Notes: generated by a model not told the origin, from the letters alone. DNA of 36,734 nucleotides from Chloroflexota bacterium (GCA_016235425.1 JACRLC010000099.1:1-36734), one strand, 5' to 3'; counted from the stretch's first letter, positions 16,817-24,395 are shown. Translations and numbers: made by a program.

Positions 16817-18283
16817 TCATTCGGTTTCCGTGTCCATTGGAAGTTGCGGGGGCGGCGCGCCCTCCCAAATCAACGGCAAAGTGAAATTAAATGCCAAACC
16901 ATCCGGCATGTTCTCTGCCCAAATCCGCCCGCTGTGCGCTTCGATGATTCCCTTGCAGATCGAAAGTCCAAGCCCCGTGCCAGTCACACGGTCTGCGGCA
17001 GTAATGCGGAAAAACTTGTCGAAGATCCGTTCGAGATGTTCCTGCGGCACCTGTGGTCCCTGATTACTGACCAGCACGTGAATTGACTCACCTTCCACAA
17101 ATGCACGCACGCGGATCACGGTTTTTTCCGGCGCATACTTCACGCTGTTGCTCACCAGATTCGTAAAGACCTGCTCCATCTGCACATAGTCCACGGGCAC
17201 GAGCGGCAGGCTTTCAGGCACATCCACTTCGAGTTGATGCTCCCCCGCCAGATGCTTCATGCGCGCCAACACACTCCCGACGATCTCAGGCAAAATATTC
17301 CACTCGCGCTTCGGTTTGAGCGCGCCCGACTCAATCCGCGACATGTCCAGCAAATTTCCGACGAGCATGTTCAAATGATCGGCCTCGTCGTCAATCGCGG
17401 CAATCAACTCGGGCCGCGCGGCGGAATCCCAACTCACTTCATTGCTCCTCAGACTCGATGAGGCGGCCTTGATGGTCGAAAGCGGCGTTCGCAATTCGTG
17501 CGAAACAGACGACAAGATCGCGGACTTCAATCGGTCGCTTTCTTCGAGGACCCTTGCGCGGGACTCTGCCTGCGCGAGCCGCGCCCGTTCGAGCGCCAGC
17601 GCGCCCTGACTGGCAAACGTCTGCAACAACCGCTTCTCACTCGACGTTATGGCTGGCGCGGCCCTCCAGAGCCGAATCTCCCCAAGAGCACCGCGCGCCA
17701 CCTGTATGGGGACAACCCATTCCGGCAGGCGAGTCGGCATGATCGATTCAGGCAGACGAAAAGCGAAAGGCTGTGTCCCAGTGATACTCAGTTCCACCGC
17801 TTCGCCCTGCGAGACATCCTGCACCTGCTTCGCCAGGATTTCCGCGATGGCGCGCTCATCGTGCAGACCTGCCAGCGCAGTGCTGAGTTCGTAGAGTTGC
17901 GTAGCTTCGCGCTCGCGCGCGGTCGCCGCGGCAAGACTGACCTGCATCCGCCCGACCAACTGGCTGATCACAATCGCCACGATCAAAAAAATGACGAGGA
18001 TCACCACGTCCGTTGGGCGGTGAACTGCGAAGGTGTAATACGGTGGGATAAAAAAGTAGTTGAACGTCAGAAACGTGATCAACGCGCTGGTGATGCCGGG
18101 GCCAAGTCCCCACAGGGCGGTGATCAAACCAAGCGGGATCAAATACAAAAGCGCAATCAGGGTCGTGTCGAGCGCGTCACGCAGGGCGAAGAAAGTCGCC
18201 GTGATCACCGCGATCAATCCGAAAGCAAACAGGTATTGCCCGAACCGCGAGATAAAAGAAGAACTTCGCATTGCGAAGTTCAT
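16817..18283 (-). CDS. KdpD-like sensor histidine kinase lacking the N-terminal KdpD domain
   Basis: The start at 18283 is chosen because AAGG lies 4 nt upstream; an in-frame ATG at 18313 has no such site. The 488-aa protein has a four-helix DUF4118 membrane unit (~15-115; FALRDALDTTLIALLYLIPLG, NYFFIPPYYTF), a GAF-like domain (~130-240), HisKA with SVSHELRTPLS (His262) and a HATPase domain (NLVSNSVKYAP, GTGLGLSICKGI). DUF4118 and the FFIPPYYTF signature are typical of KdpD. The ~370-residue KdpD sensor and USP domains that normally precede them are absent. It likely pairs with the downstream KdpE-like regulator. A 21-bp palindrome overlaps codons 2-8. Confidence 0.88.
   Translation of the reverse strand: MNFAMRSSSFISRFGQYLFAFGLIAVITATFFALRDALDTTLIALLYLIPLGLITALWGLGPGITSALITFLTFNYFFIPPYYTFAVHRPTDVVILVIFLIVAIVISQLVGRMQVSLAAATAREREATQLYELSTALAGLHDERAIAEILAKQVQDVSQGEAVELSITGTQPFAFRLPESIMPTRLPEWVVPIQVARGALGEIRLWRAAPAITSSEKRLLQTFASQGALALERARLAQAESRARVLEESDRLKSAILSSVSHELRTPLSTIKAASSSLRSNEVSWDSAARPELIAAIDDEADHLNMLVGNLLDMSRIESGALKPKREWNILPEIVGSVLARMKHLAGEHQLEVDVPESLPLVPVDYVQMEQVFTNLVSNSVKYAPEKTVIRVRAFVEGESIHVLVSNQGPQVPQEHLERIFDKFFRITAADRVTGTGLGLSICKGIIEAHSGRIWAENMPDGLAFNFTLPLIWEGAPPPQLPMDTETE
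18261..18281 (-). promoter_or_regulatory. Palindrome overlapping the kinase start region
   Basis: GAACTTCGC-ATT-GCGAAGTTC has perfect 9-bp arms and begins 1 nt after the ATG start base pair (18283-18281). In the mRNA it would form a hairpin spanning codons 2-8, next to the ribosome site, and could lower translation. It might equally be an operator. Seen directly; the function is a guess. Confidence 0.45.
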
Positions 18284-18402
18284 TATACCTTTTTGAAAAT
18301 CGGATGCGAACATCTTTGGCGGCTGTCCCCGCGGCTTTCCGCTTCTTCCAACGCTCCGACGAGGGGATTGAGAAATGGAGGCCTTCTGACAGGGGCGCTA
18401 TT

Positions 18403-19422
18403 TCACCAAAAAAATTCGTTCAGGAATTCCTGCGCCACGTTCGTTACTTCGAAATCGGGATCACCAAATTGCATTGCGAGCTGAGAATGTGTCAAATTCA
18501 AATCGCCATACAGGACCGCCGAAGCGCCCGCGCTCCTAAGCGCCTCCACAAATAGTTCGGATTGACGCCTGGATAATTCCTGCGGATCGCCGCCCCGCTC
18601 CGGGCCATTCCCCGTGTAAACAACTAAAAACGCCGGGTGCTTTTTCGCTGCGTCAATATGTTCCATCGGAGACGCCGCTTTCTGGGTTTCAATATCGGTC
18701 GTAAAGAATTTCGGAAGGTTCGCCGCCGCCGCGGGGTAATCGAAATCCTTCCCCTCTGTGATGGCTCGCGGGATATCGTACGCATCCACATCGAAGCACA
18801 TCACGCTGTCAATCGCCGAAAGATCCAATCCCTCCGCCTGAAGATATTGCTCATCCGTGCCGGCCAACGCGGCCAGATGCGCCCCGGAGGAATATCCAAA
18901 AAGCGCAATTCGCTTCGGGTCTCCTCCGTAATCGGAAATGTGATCGCGCACCCAGCGCACCACGGAAGCTACGTCAGACGCCTGGTCGTGATAGGTGGTG
19001 TTTGGCGATAATTCGCTCTGCATGAGGCGGATGTTCGCGCTTACCAATACCGAATTGTTCTTCTGAAAAAATTCAACGAAGCGGCTGCCCCTTTGCACAT
19101 TGCTTTTATCCCCGGATATCCACGTTCCTCCGTGAATGAAAATGACCACCGGGGCGGGTTGAGCGTTCCAGCTTGAATACACGTCAAGCATGAGCAGGGA
19201 CGGATCCGTTCCCGCGATATTTTTATACACAATATTCTCGCCATGGCCGGCTGGCGTGGTGGGATGCGGTTCCTGTGTCGGATCCAACGGGGGCTGTGTC
19301 GGCGCTTCCGTGGAAGGATTCCCATCCTGGCTCTTGCCCCAGCTCGCGCACGCAAGACTGGACGCAAGCAGGGAGATGACCGCGATCATTACAACGAATT
19401 TGGATGACAGCTTTGAAGACAT
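18403..19422 (-). CDS. Lipoprotein alpha/beta hydrolase (esterase, BD-FAE/carboxylesterase-like)
   Basis: A 339-aa exported lipoprotein: signal peptide with lipobox ending SSLAC (Cys25), then a Pro/Thr-rich linker to ~60. The hydrolase has the oxyanion motif HGGTW (97-101), nucleophile elbow GYSSG (Ser178) and a C-terminal His in LTHSQLA. HGG and GxSxG together are typical of the hormone-sensitive-lipase/BD-FAE group. It would act on ester substrates outside the membrane; the substrate is unknown. AGGAG lies 6 nt before the ATG. It is 120 bp upstream of the kinase gene on the same strand and may share transcripts with the cation island, though its function is unrelated. Confidence 0.87.
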   Translation of the reverse strand: MSSKLSSKFVVMIAVISLLASSLACASWGKSQDGNPSTEAPTQPPLDPTQEPHPTTPAGHGENIVYKNIAGTDPSLLMLDVYSSWNAQPAPVVIFIHGGTWISGDKSNVQRGSRFVEFFQKNNSVLVSANIRLMQSELSPNTTYHDQASDVASVVRWVRDHISDYGGDPKRIALFGYSSGAHLAALAGTDEQYLQAEGLDLSAIDSVMCFDVDAYDIPRAITEGKDFDYPAAAANLPKFFTTDIETQKAASPMEHIDAAKKHPAFLVVYTGNGPERGGDPQELSRRQSELFVEALRSAGASAVLYGDLNLTHSQLAMQFGDPDFEVTNVAQEFLNEFFW

Positions 19423-19520
19423 AAGAATCTCCTCGTTTTGAATTTCCCCAATTAGACTATGAATGTATTAATTCGATGTAACGAGGATGAAACCTTTTTG
19501 TAAAATTTATGTCCCCGAGT

Positions 19521-19564
19521 CGGCGATCAAGCCAAGCAGGATCAAATATAGAAGCGTGATCAAT
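19521..19564 (-). pseudogene. Remnant of a KdpD/DUF4118 kinase gene
   Basis: This stretch matches 18118-18160 inside the KdpD-like gene at 35 of 42 positions, and all seven differences are transitions. On the minus strand it reads LITLLYLILLGLIADSGT then stop, against LIALLYLIPLGLITALWG in the intact kinase. Flanking sequence does not match. It is a short decayed fragment in the gap between the small channel-like gene and the esterase gene. Confidence 0.55.
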
Positions 19565-19591
19565 TTTGGAGATGAGGGCCAGTATGAATTG

Positions 19592-19966
19592 TCATTGAGG
19601 ATCATCAGCGTCCGCACTGCCTTCGGCCTCATCTTCAAGATGGAAACGGTGCATGAAGCGATGGAAGATGGGGGCGGCCAATACACCTACCGAAGCCAGC
19701 AAAACCACCCCCGAGTACAAAGCATACAAGGAAGCAAAAAATTTTCCGGCGGATGTATGCAATGGCGCTACGGGTCCCATGCCGCCAAGGATCATCGAAG
19801 CGTTCAGCATTGCATCAATCCATGACATGTTTTCGAGAAAATGATATCCGAGCATGCCGAGTCCCAATGAACCAAAGATGACGCCCGCTGCAAGAAGACC
19901 ATTCAACCCCAGGCGGCGGACAAATGTTTTTCGGCTGGCAAGCGGTTGTTTATGGTGCTCGTACAT
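19592..19966 (-). CDS. Small membrane protein with a channel-like pore-helix layout
   Basis: A 124-aa protein. A basic N-terminus precedes one membrane segment (LLAAGVIFGSLGLGMLGY, 24-41). Then comes a short helix plus loop (SWIDAMLNASMILGGMGPV, 48-66), a second segment (KFFASLYALYSGVVLLASVGV, 75-95) and an acidic tail. This is the helix-pore loop-helix order of two-TM K+ channels (Ion_trans_2), but the filter TVGYGD is replaced by GGMGPV. The fold call is inference. The ATG directly follows the stop of the glycosylase gene, and the RBS GGAGG lies inside that gene's last codons, so translation is coupled. Confidence 0.75.
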   Translation of the reverse strand: MYEHHKQPLASRKTFVRRLGLNGLLAAGVIFGSLGLGMLGYHFLENMSWIDAMLNASMILGGMGPVAPLHTSAGKFFASLYALYSGVVLLASVGVLAAPIFHRFMHRFHLEDEAEGSADADDPQ

Positions 19967-20872
19967 TTAGCCTCCGTTATATTTCCAATCCCAAAACCAA
20001 AATGCGAAGCCTTTGTACTCGCCCCATTTCTCGAAGGCTTTTTGCACTTCCTTCTCTGTGACAGGCTTGCCCTTGTGCCATTCATGCGAGACGAGTTTCA
20101 GCGCCCACGAGTCCACGGGGATGAAATCGGGGCGGCCAAGAATCAACAGCAGATTCGCGGCGGCGTAGGGACCGATGCCGTTGAGTTCCATCAACTCATT
20201 GCGGAGGTCAAGCGTGGGGAGTGTGGAAGTTTTGAGGGACTCTAAATCCAAACTGCCTGACGCAACCTGGGCGGCCAACTCATGCAGGGCGGGCGCGCGA
20301 TAGCCAACCCGCACCGCTTCCTTCAGGACCTCGGGGCTGGACGCGGCGATTCTATCGGCAGTGGGAAATGCCTTTTTAATCGGCCCTTCGACTTCGCTCA
20401 GGGAGGCAGGCAGAGGGTCCCCGAAAGAGGCGATGAGTTTTTGAGTCATGCTTTTGGTTGCGCCCCACAATGTATTCGTCGTGAAGAGCGTCTTGACCAC
20501 GTCTTCAAAAAGAGTCGGGGAACGCAGGACGCGCCCGTAGGCGAATTTGATGGCTTTCTGAAGTTTCGGTTCCCTGCGCGCGGCTTTGTGGAAGGACGAG
20601 AAATCCGCGTCGAGGGCGAACATCCACGTGACGGCTTCCTTCACTTCGTTTGATTCAAGTTTGTTGAGCCTGCCTTTGGCGTTCACTGAGACGCCTGTGT
20701 TTGCATCGCGCATGTCGAGTTGCATGACGCGCCCATTGGAGGCGCGCAGGATGTACGAAAGCGTGGAGGTTTGCTCGTCAAAGGTGAACGGCGCGAGTTG
20801 ACGCCATCCGTGCGAATTGACAACGGACATGAAGTTGAACGGCGGGCGCGCGGCGAGGGTAAAGGAGGCCAT
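19967..20872 (-). CDS. HhH-GPD DNA glycosylase, AlkA/OGG-like, monofunctional type
   Basis: A 301-aa base-excision repair enzyme. An N-terminal beta domain (1-~95) precedes the helical HhH-GPD domain. The hairpin is LNGIGPYAAANLL (230-242) and the catalytic Asp is in IPVDSWAL (Asp254). The Lys that OGG1-type lyases carry in the hairpin (GVGTKVAD) is Tyr here, so the enzyme should remove damaged bases without strand cleavage, like AlkA. The preferred lesion (alkylated or oxidised purine) cannot be told. It starts 3 bp after the DUF3592 gene and runs into the channel-like gene, forming a three-gene operon. A second alkylation-repair gene lies 3 kb away. Confidence 0.85.
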   Translation of the reverse strand: MASFTLAARPPFNFMSVVNSHGWRQLAPFTFDEQTSTLSYILRASNGRVMQLDMRDANTGVSVNAKGRLNKLESNEVKEAVTWMFALDADFSSFHKAARREPKLQKAIKFAYGRVLRSPTLFEDVVKTLFTTNTLWGATKSMTQKLIASFGDPLPASLSEVEGPIKKAFPTADRIAASSPEVLKEAVRVGYRAPALHELAAQVASGSLDLESLKTSTLPTLDLRNELMELNGIGPYAAANLLLILGRPDFIPVDSWALKLVSHEWHKGKPVTEKEVQKAFEKWGEYKGFAFWFWDWKYNGG

Positions 20873-20875
20873 GTG

Positions 20876-21343
20876 TTATTTTTTTCGTCCCATGAAGAAA
20901 TTCAGGTATACGAGGGCAATGCTCATTACGGGGATGACAACGAGCGGAAACACCCAGCGGTCTGTCCAGTCGTCAATTTCGGCGGATTGCGGATTGGCGA
21001 AGTCATATCGGACACGCACCTGTTCCCCATCGCGATACGCAGGCGGGTATTCCATATTTTTGCTTTCAAACGTAATCGCCTGTTCATTGACGGTGAATTC
21101 AACGACGGGCGCATAAAGGAAACCGTCGCCAACGTCACTGGGGTCATAGTTCGGGTCGGTGTGTTTTTCGGATCGAACGATTTTTCCCGTTGTTGTGTCG
21201 CCTTGCTTTTCAATTTGCCAGGCTGTGTATGCGCCGTATAAGCCGCCCAACAAGGCAATGATAAATGCCAGATTGAAAAAACCTTTCGTAAACCCCAACT
21301 GCGGCGCTTCCCCCGCTTGATTCTTGCTCGGTAACTCAGACAT
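20876..21343 (-). CDS. DUF3592-like membrane protein
   Basis: A 155-aa protein with a membrane segment near the N-terminus (FFNLAFIIALLGGLYGAYTAW) and another at the C-terminus (WVFPLVVIPVMSIALVYLNFF). Between them is an extracytoplasmic beta domain (TTTGKIVRSEKHTD; APVVEFTVNEQ; GEQVRVRYDFANPQSAEI). That VRYDxxNP pattern is characteristic of DUF3592, whose function is unknown. The start is ATG 21343 with GAGG 8 nt upstream; a GTG three codons earlier overlaps the RBS. It is the first gene of the operon with the glycosylase and the channel-like protein. Confidence 0.82.
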   Translation of the reverse strand: MSELPSKNQAGEAPQLGFTKGFFNLAFIIALLGGLYGAYTAWQIEKQGDTTTGKIVRSEKHTDPNYDPSDVGDGFLYAPVVEFTVNEQAITFESKNMEYPPAYRDGEQVRVRYDFANPQSAEIDDWTDRWVFPLVVIPVMSIALVYLNFFMGRKK

Positions 21344-21400
21344 GGATTTCACCTCAGGAATTTTGATGTCCCCATTTTAACCCGTAAAAAGAATTCAGAA

Positions 21401-21467
21401 GCCCTGCCGAAAAACTGATGTGCGGCTGGCAGCTCTTTCCTTGTTAACGACATCAGCCGCGCAGGGC
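21401..21467. repeat. Imperfect inverted repeat between the HAD and DUF3592 genes
   Basis: Outer arms GCCCTGC / GCAGGGC (21401-21407, 21461-21467) and inner arms CTGATG / CATCAG (21415-21420, 21451-21456) allow a branched hairpin. On the minus strand a TTCTTTTTACG stretch lies about 10 nt beyond it, so it may act as a weak terminator for the HAD gene. The rest of 21344-21559 shows nothing coding; 21530-21560 resembles a short CACAGATT-type repeat. Confidence 0.4.
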
Positions 21468-21559
21468 GATATTCATCAACTGCGGCTTCGCGATGCGGAT
21501 GTAATCATCCTGAGAGACTGTTTCTTAAAGAATCTCTTTGTACACAGATTGGACAGATT

Positions 21560-22075
21560 TCACAGAATCGCACGGAAAAAAGCCGTAAAAAATGAGCGCA
21601 ACTCCCGCATCGAGTGGACCGTGAGGTGAAGTTCGCCGGTGCGGTTCTCGTCCGAACGCGGGTTGAACCACACGGCAAATATCCCGACATTGTTGGCGGC
21701 CAGAACATCCTTCTCGAAACCATCGCCAACCATTAATGCTTCGGAAGGCTGGACACCAAGATCGTTCAGGATGTGCCGGTAAAATGCTTCCCCTTTCGGC
21801 AAGCCGGTATTCTTGAAACAGAAGATGCGAAAGAAATACTTATCGAGGTCCGCGCGCCCCAATGCCGCATGTATCTGGGATTCATCCGAAATGGACGCGC
21901 TGGTAGCCAGCACGATACGCCATCCGCTGGCATGGAGATGGGCGAGCACGTCGGCGATCCCATCCACGGCTTCGACGGTCGGCCATTCCACCATCGGCAC
22001 GGTGGAGACGGGGTCATCTTTCATCACGGTGTCACCCCAATCGAAGAGGATGGTTGGGTAGAGGAGGAAGTTCAT
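21560..22075 (-). CDS. HAD-superfamily hydrolase (phosphatase)
   Basis: A 171-aa soluble protein with all four HAD motifs: LFDWGDTVM (motif I, nucleophile and acid Asp), LATSAS (II), LPKGEAFY (III Lys) and MVGDGFEKDVLAA (IV). A small cap lies between I and II. It resembles phosphoglycolate- or pyrophosphatase-like HADs; the substrate is not evident. The last ~20 residues (RELRSFFTAFFRAIL) run into the CACAGATT-type repeat and may be a repeat-derived extension. It lies 42 bp after the alpha/beta hydrolase gene on the same strand. No clear SD is seen. Confidence 0.87.
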   Translation of the reverse strand: MNFLLYPTILFDWGDTVMKDDPVSTVPMVEWPTVEAVDGIADVLAHLHASGWRIVLATSASISDESQIHAALGRADLDKYFFRIFCFKNTGLPKGEAFYRHILNDLGVQPSEALMVGDGFEKDVLAANNVGIFAVWFNPRSDENRTGELHLTVHSMRELRSFFTAFFRAIL

Positions 22076-22117
22076 GATTAGGTCAGGATGCGAGCATTTT
22101 AGCTTATGAGCGCGTCA

Positions 22118-22723
22118 TTAAACTGCCGATGTTTTGCACGTTGCCAGGAACCGGATCAATTCGCGGTTGAACAATATCGGGTCGTTCATGTACGGTGCAT
22201 GACTCCCGTTCGGAATGATGACCAACTGACCATGCTTCACCGACTTCACCAGCAACTCTGCATCACTGATGGGTATGGTCTTGTCATGTTCGCCCCAAAT
22301 GGCAAGAACCGGCACGGTAACCAAATGAAGGCGTTCGCGATATGTGCGAATGCTGATCGGCGCCACCGCAACAAATCCGGTGGTGCGCTCAGGGTGGGAG
22401 GTGATGAAAGGCAGGACATATCCGCCGCTCATTGACGCCGCCAATAGGACAGGTGACTTGATGCTCAATTGATCCAGGAGTTCCGCCAGCCAGGTGTCCC
22501 GTGGAATGGTGGCCGATTGCGATTGTCCAAATCCGGGCAGGTCAATGGCGAAGGCGCGATAGCCGGCTAAGGCAAGTGCTTCAAGCGTACCTGTCTCTTT
22601 CCAGGTTGCCGCAGAGAAACTTGCGCCATGTAACAGTACAACAGGCTGGTTGTCCTGCGGGCCAACCACGAGATAATGCACTTGTATACCCGCTACGGTT
22701 GTAAACTGTGAGTTCATTTCCAT
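22118..22723 (-). CDS. Alpha/beta hydrolase
   Basis: A 201-aa protein from ATG 22723. The frame is open further upstream, but that part reads like the shadow of the neighbouring DUF385 gene. It shows [11 protein letters not shown] (oxyanion loop), the nucleophile in [12 protein letters not shown] (elbow SMSGG rather than the common GxSxG), an acid in GEHDKTIP and the His in GSHAPYM. Length and layout are as in small serine hydrolases related to lysophospholipase/CIB-type alpha/beta hydrolases. The substrate is unknown. It lies 34 bp after the DUF385-type gene in a run of minus-strand genes. Confidence 0.83.
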   Translation of the reverse strand: MEMNSQFTTVAGIQVHYLVVGPQDNQPVVLLHGASFSAATWKETGTLEALALAGYRAFAIDLPGFGQSQSATIPRDTWLAELLDQLSIKSPVLLAASMSGGYVLPFITSHPERTTGFVAVAPISIRTYRERLHLVTVPVLAIWGEHDKTIPISDAELLVKSVKHGQLVIIPNGSHAPYMNDPILFNRELIRFLATCKTSAV

Positions 22724-22757
22724 TTTACACGACCTTATTTCCTTCCAAATGCTCCCA

Positions 22758-23174
22758 TCACTGCGTATTGGGAGATTCCAAATCAACTGCCGCCACCAAT
22801 GCCGTGCGCGCCCAACCGCTGAACGGACGTCCCTCACGCCAATGCTGGTATTTCGCGGCCAACAAACGCCGGGCAAGGCCCTCTTCTTCGCCGCTCACAA
22901 AACGCGCCATGCCCGCAAAAGTGCGCTTCGCAATACGCACCGTTACCCCTGGATGCGCGCGCATGTTTTTGACCCAATCGGAACTTTCACCACCACCGGA
23001 TAAGAGATAAATTGTGTTGTTATTCATTCCAAACCAGATTTCGATCTCGTGCGGCCGCCCACTGACACGGCCTGTTGTGGTCACGTAACAATATTCTTCC
23101 TTCGCCAGCCGTGGGAGAACCGCAGATATATCCCCTGGGTTTTTATCTTTTATGATTTGCGTTTCTCCAACCAC
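22758..23174 (-). CDS. DUF385/Ddn-like flavin or deazaflavin-binding oxidoreductase
   Basis: A 138-aa split-barrel protein. [17 protein letters not shown] and [17 protein letters not shown] (then HPGVTVRI) follow the pattern of the nitroreductase/quinone reductase family that uses F420 or FMN. The proposed start is GTG at 23174 with GGAGG 7 nt upstream. It lies within the last codons of the AlkD-like gene (25-bp overlap), giving translational coupling. Longer ATG-started frames run deep into that gene and are unlikely. Whether the host makes F420 cannot be judged from this window. Confidence 0.8.
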   Translation of the reverse strand: MVGETQIIKDKNPGDISAVLPRLAKEEYCYVTTTGRVSGRPHEIEIWFGMNNNTIYLLSGGGESSDWVKNMRAHPGVTVRIAKRTFAGMARFVSGEEEGLARRLLAAKYQHWREGRPFSGWARTALVAAVDLESPNTQ

Positions 23175-23830
23175 TTCAACGCCTCCCTCGCGCTGAGCGG
23201 ACTCAACGGAGTCTCCGCCACGAACTGTCTCACCGCCTGCGGATCGATGCACGTGTATTGCCTCAACGCCCAGCCAATCGCCTTGTTAATGAAGAATTCC
23301 TTCGAGCCCAGGTTTTCGCGGATGATCTCGCACAGCAGGTCGAAATCGGTCTCCTCCTTGTAATTGAGTTGAAAGAGAATGCAGGCGCGCCTCAACCAAA
23401 AGTTCCCGGATTTTCGCCACTTCATCAGGCACTTCCTGCGGACTTTTGGATAGCGCTTGAAATGAACGCCCAAAATGCCGCCTGAAATCGTATCCACCGT
23501 GTCCCACCACGATTTGTTGACAAGCAAATATTCAAGCGTCTCGATGAATTCTTCAGGTAATTGCTTCTCGAATTTTCCAATCAGGCTGGTCGCCGCATAT
23601 TGAAATTCGCGCTGAGGCAATGACCACAGTTCGCACACAATAACATCAAGCTCGGAAATATCGGGAAGTCCATTTTCAGCATAATGCTCTTTGAGCAACT
23701 CCCCCATTTTGGGACCCTTGATCCCCAAATATTCAAACTGCCCGCGCATGTAGCGCTTCATCGGCGCAGCGGCTTTTGGGTCGGCGTGTTTCTCGAACAT
23801 CCTTCGAATAGACCGGGCATAGGGGTGCAT
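23150..23830 (-). CDS. AlkD-like DNA alkylation repair glycosylase
   Basis: A 226-aa all-helical protein of tandem HEAT-like repeats that removes bulky or cationic alkylated bases. Family landmarks: FEKHADPKAAAPMKRYMRGQ at the N-terminus, ELWSLPQREFQYAA, NKSWWDTVDTISG (Trp and catalytic Asp region), FWLRRACILFQLNYK and NKAIGWALRQY. The chosen ATG (23830) is 1 nt after the stop of the papain-like gene, so the two are coupled; upstream in-frame codons are a shadow of that gene. Its last codons overlap the start of the DUF385 gene. With the AlkA/OGG-like enzyme at 19967 it makes two alkylation-repair genes within 4 kb. Confidence 0.87.
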   Translation of the reverse strand: MHPYARSIRRMFEKHADPKAAAPMKRYMRGQFEYLGIKGPKMGELLKEHYAENGLPDISELDVIVCELWSLPQREFQYAATSLIGKFEKQLPEEFIETLEYLLVNKSWWDTVDTISGGILGVHFKRYPKVRRKCLMKWRKSGNFWLRRACILFQLNYKEETDFDLLCEIIRENLGSKEFFINKAIGWALRQYTCIDPQAVRQFVAETPLSPLSAREALKWLEKRKS

Positions 23831-23831
23831 C

Positions 23832-24395
23832 TTAGCTCTGCAAAACCTGTTCGTTCGAAAGAAAATACGTCTGCGCCGGCAGGAGCAGGTGCTTGCGTCT
23901 GCCTGTGGCATAGACGGTTGTACAGGAGGAACGCGGCAAACGCTTAATTAGCGCCGAGTCGTATAAAAGGATGGAACGGCTTGTAATGCTCTCAATCACC
24001 GTCCAGTGGTCGTGATAGCCGTTCAAGCCCAGGATGATGGCGCGCCCCGGTGTGCCGTCCAGAAAACCCTGCATTGACCTCCAGAATGTCGTCAGGTCCG
24101 GGTTGGGTACGCCGCGCCAGGGAATTTGCACATTCGAGATGCGTTTCTTTCCCACCACCCGGTTCAGGATCATGAGCATTTGCGTGTGGATGACGCCGCC
24201 GCTCAACAAGGAAGCCAGCAGTCTCCTTCGCGAAAGATAATGCACAATATCGTCGAACAACAATTGCGCGTCATCGTCCAGCGAATGATTGATAAATCTC
24301 TCCGCGTTGACAATGCTGTACAAGCCGCAGAGTGAGTCCAAACCGCCCTGCTGAAAGGGCGGTAATCCCAGGTTAGGTCTCGTGTACCTTCTCAT
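23832..24395 (-). CDS. Papain-like/C39-like cysteine peptidase fold protein
   Basis: A 187-aa cytoplasmic protein. QGGLDSLCGLYSIVNA (Cys23) looks like the nucleophile helix of papain-fold enzymes, preceded by the Gln that would shape the oxyanion hole (Gln15/16). A His sits in NGYHDHWTVIESI (His130) and an Asp in LLYDSAL (Asp146), giving the Cys-His-Asp order of C39-like peptidases. No known family is recognised beyond that. An ATTATA-type -10 (24412-24417 on the other strand) precedes the gene, and AAGG lies 9 nt before the ATG. It is first in the AlkD/DUF385 operon. The substrate is unknown; it is not next to a bacteriocin or ABC transporter. Confidence 0.7.
   Translation of the reverse strand: MRRYTRPNLGLPPFQQGGLDSLCGLYSIVNAERFINHSLDDDAQLLFDDIVHYLSRRRLLASLLSGGVIHTQMLMILNRVVGKKRISNVQIPWRGVPNPDLTTFWRSMQGFLDGTPGRAIILGLNGYHDHWTVIESITSRSILLYDSALIKRLPRSSCTTVYATGRRKHLLLPAQTYFLSNEQVLQS

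Noticed and set aside
7784-18283. A complete Kdp system
   Set aside because: No KdpA, KdpB, KdpC or KdpF features; the ATPase is P2-type with PEGL and DLGTD, not the KdpB type.
17498-18484. 328-aa plus-strand frame
   Set aside because: Antisense to the KdpD-like kinase and crosses its start into the next gene; low-complexity basic composition.
22724-22876. Upstream extension of the alpha/beta hydrolase gene
   Set aside because: The extra 51 residues overlap the DUF385-type gene, are Arg/Trp-rich and unlike hydrolase N-termini; ATG 22723 fits the family.
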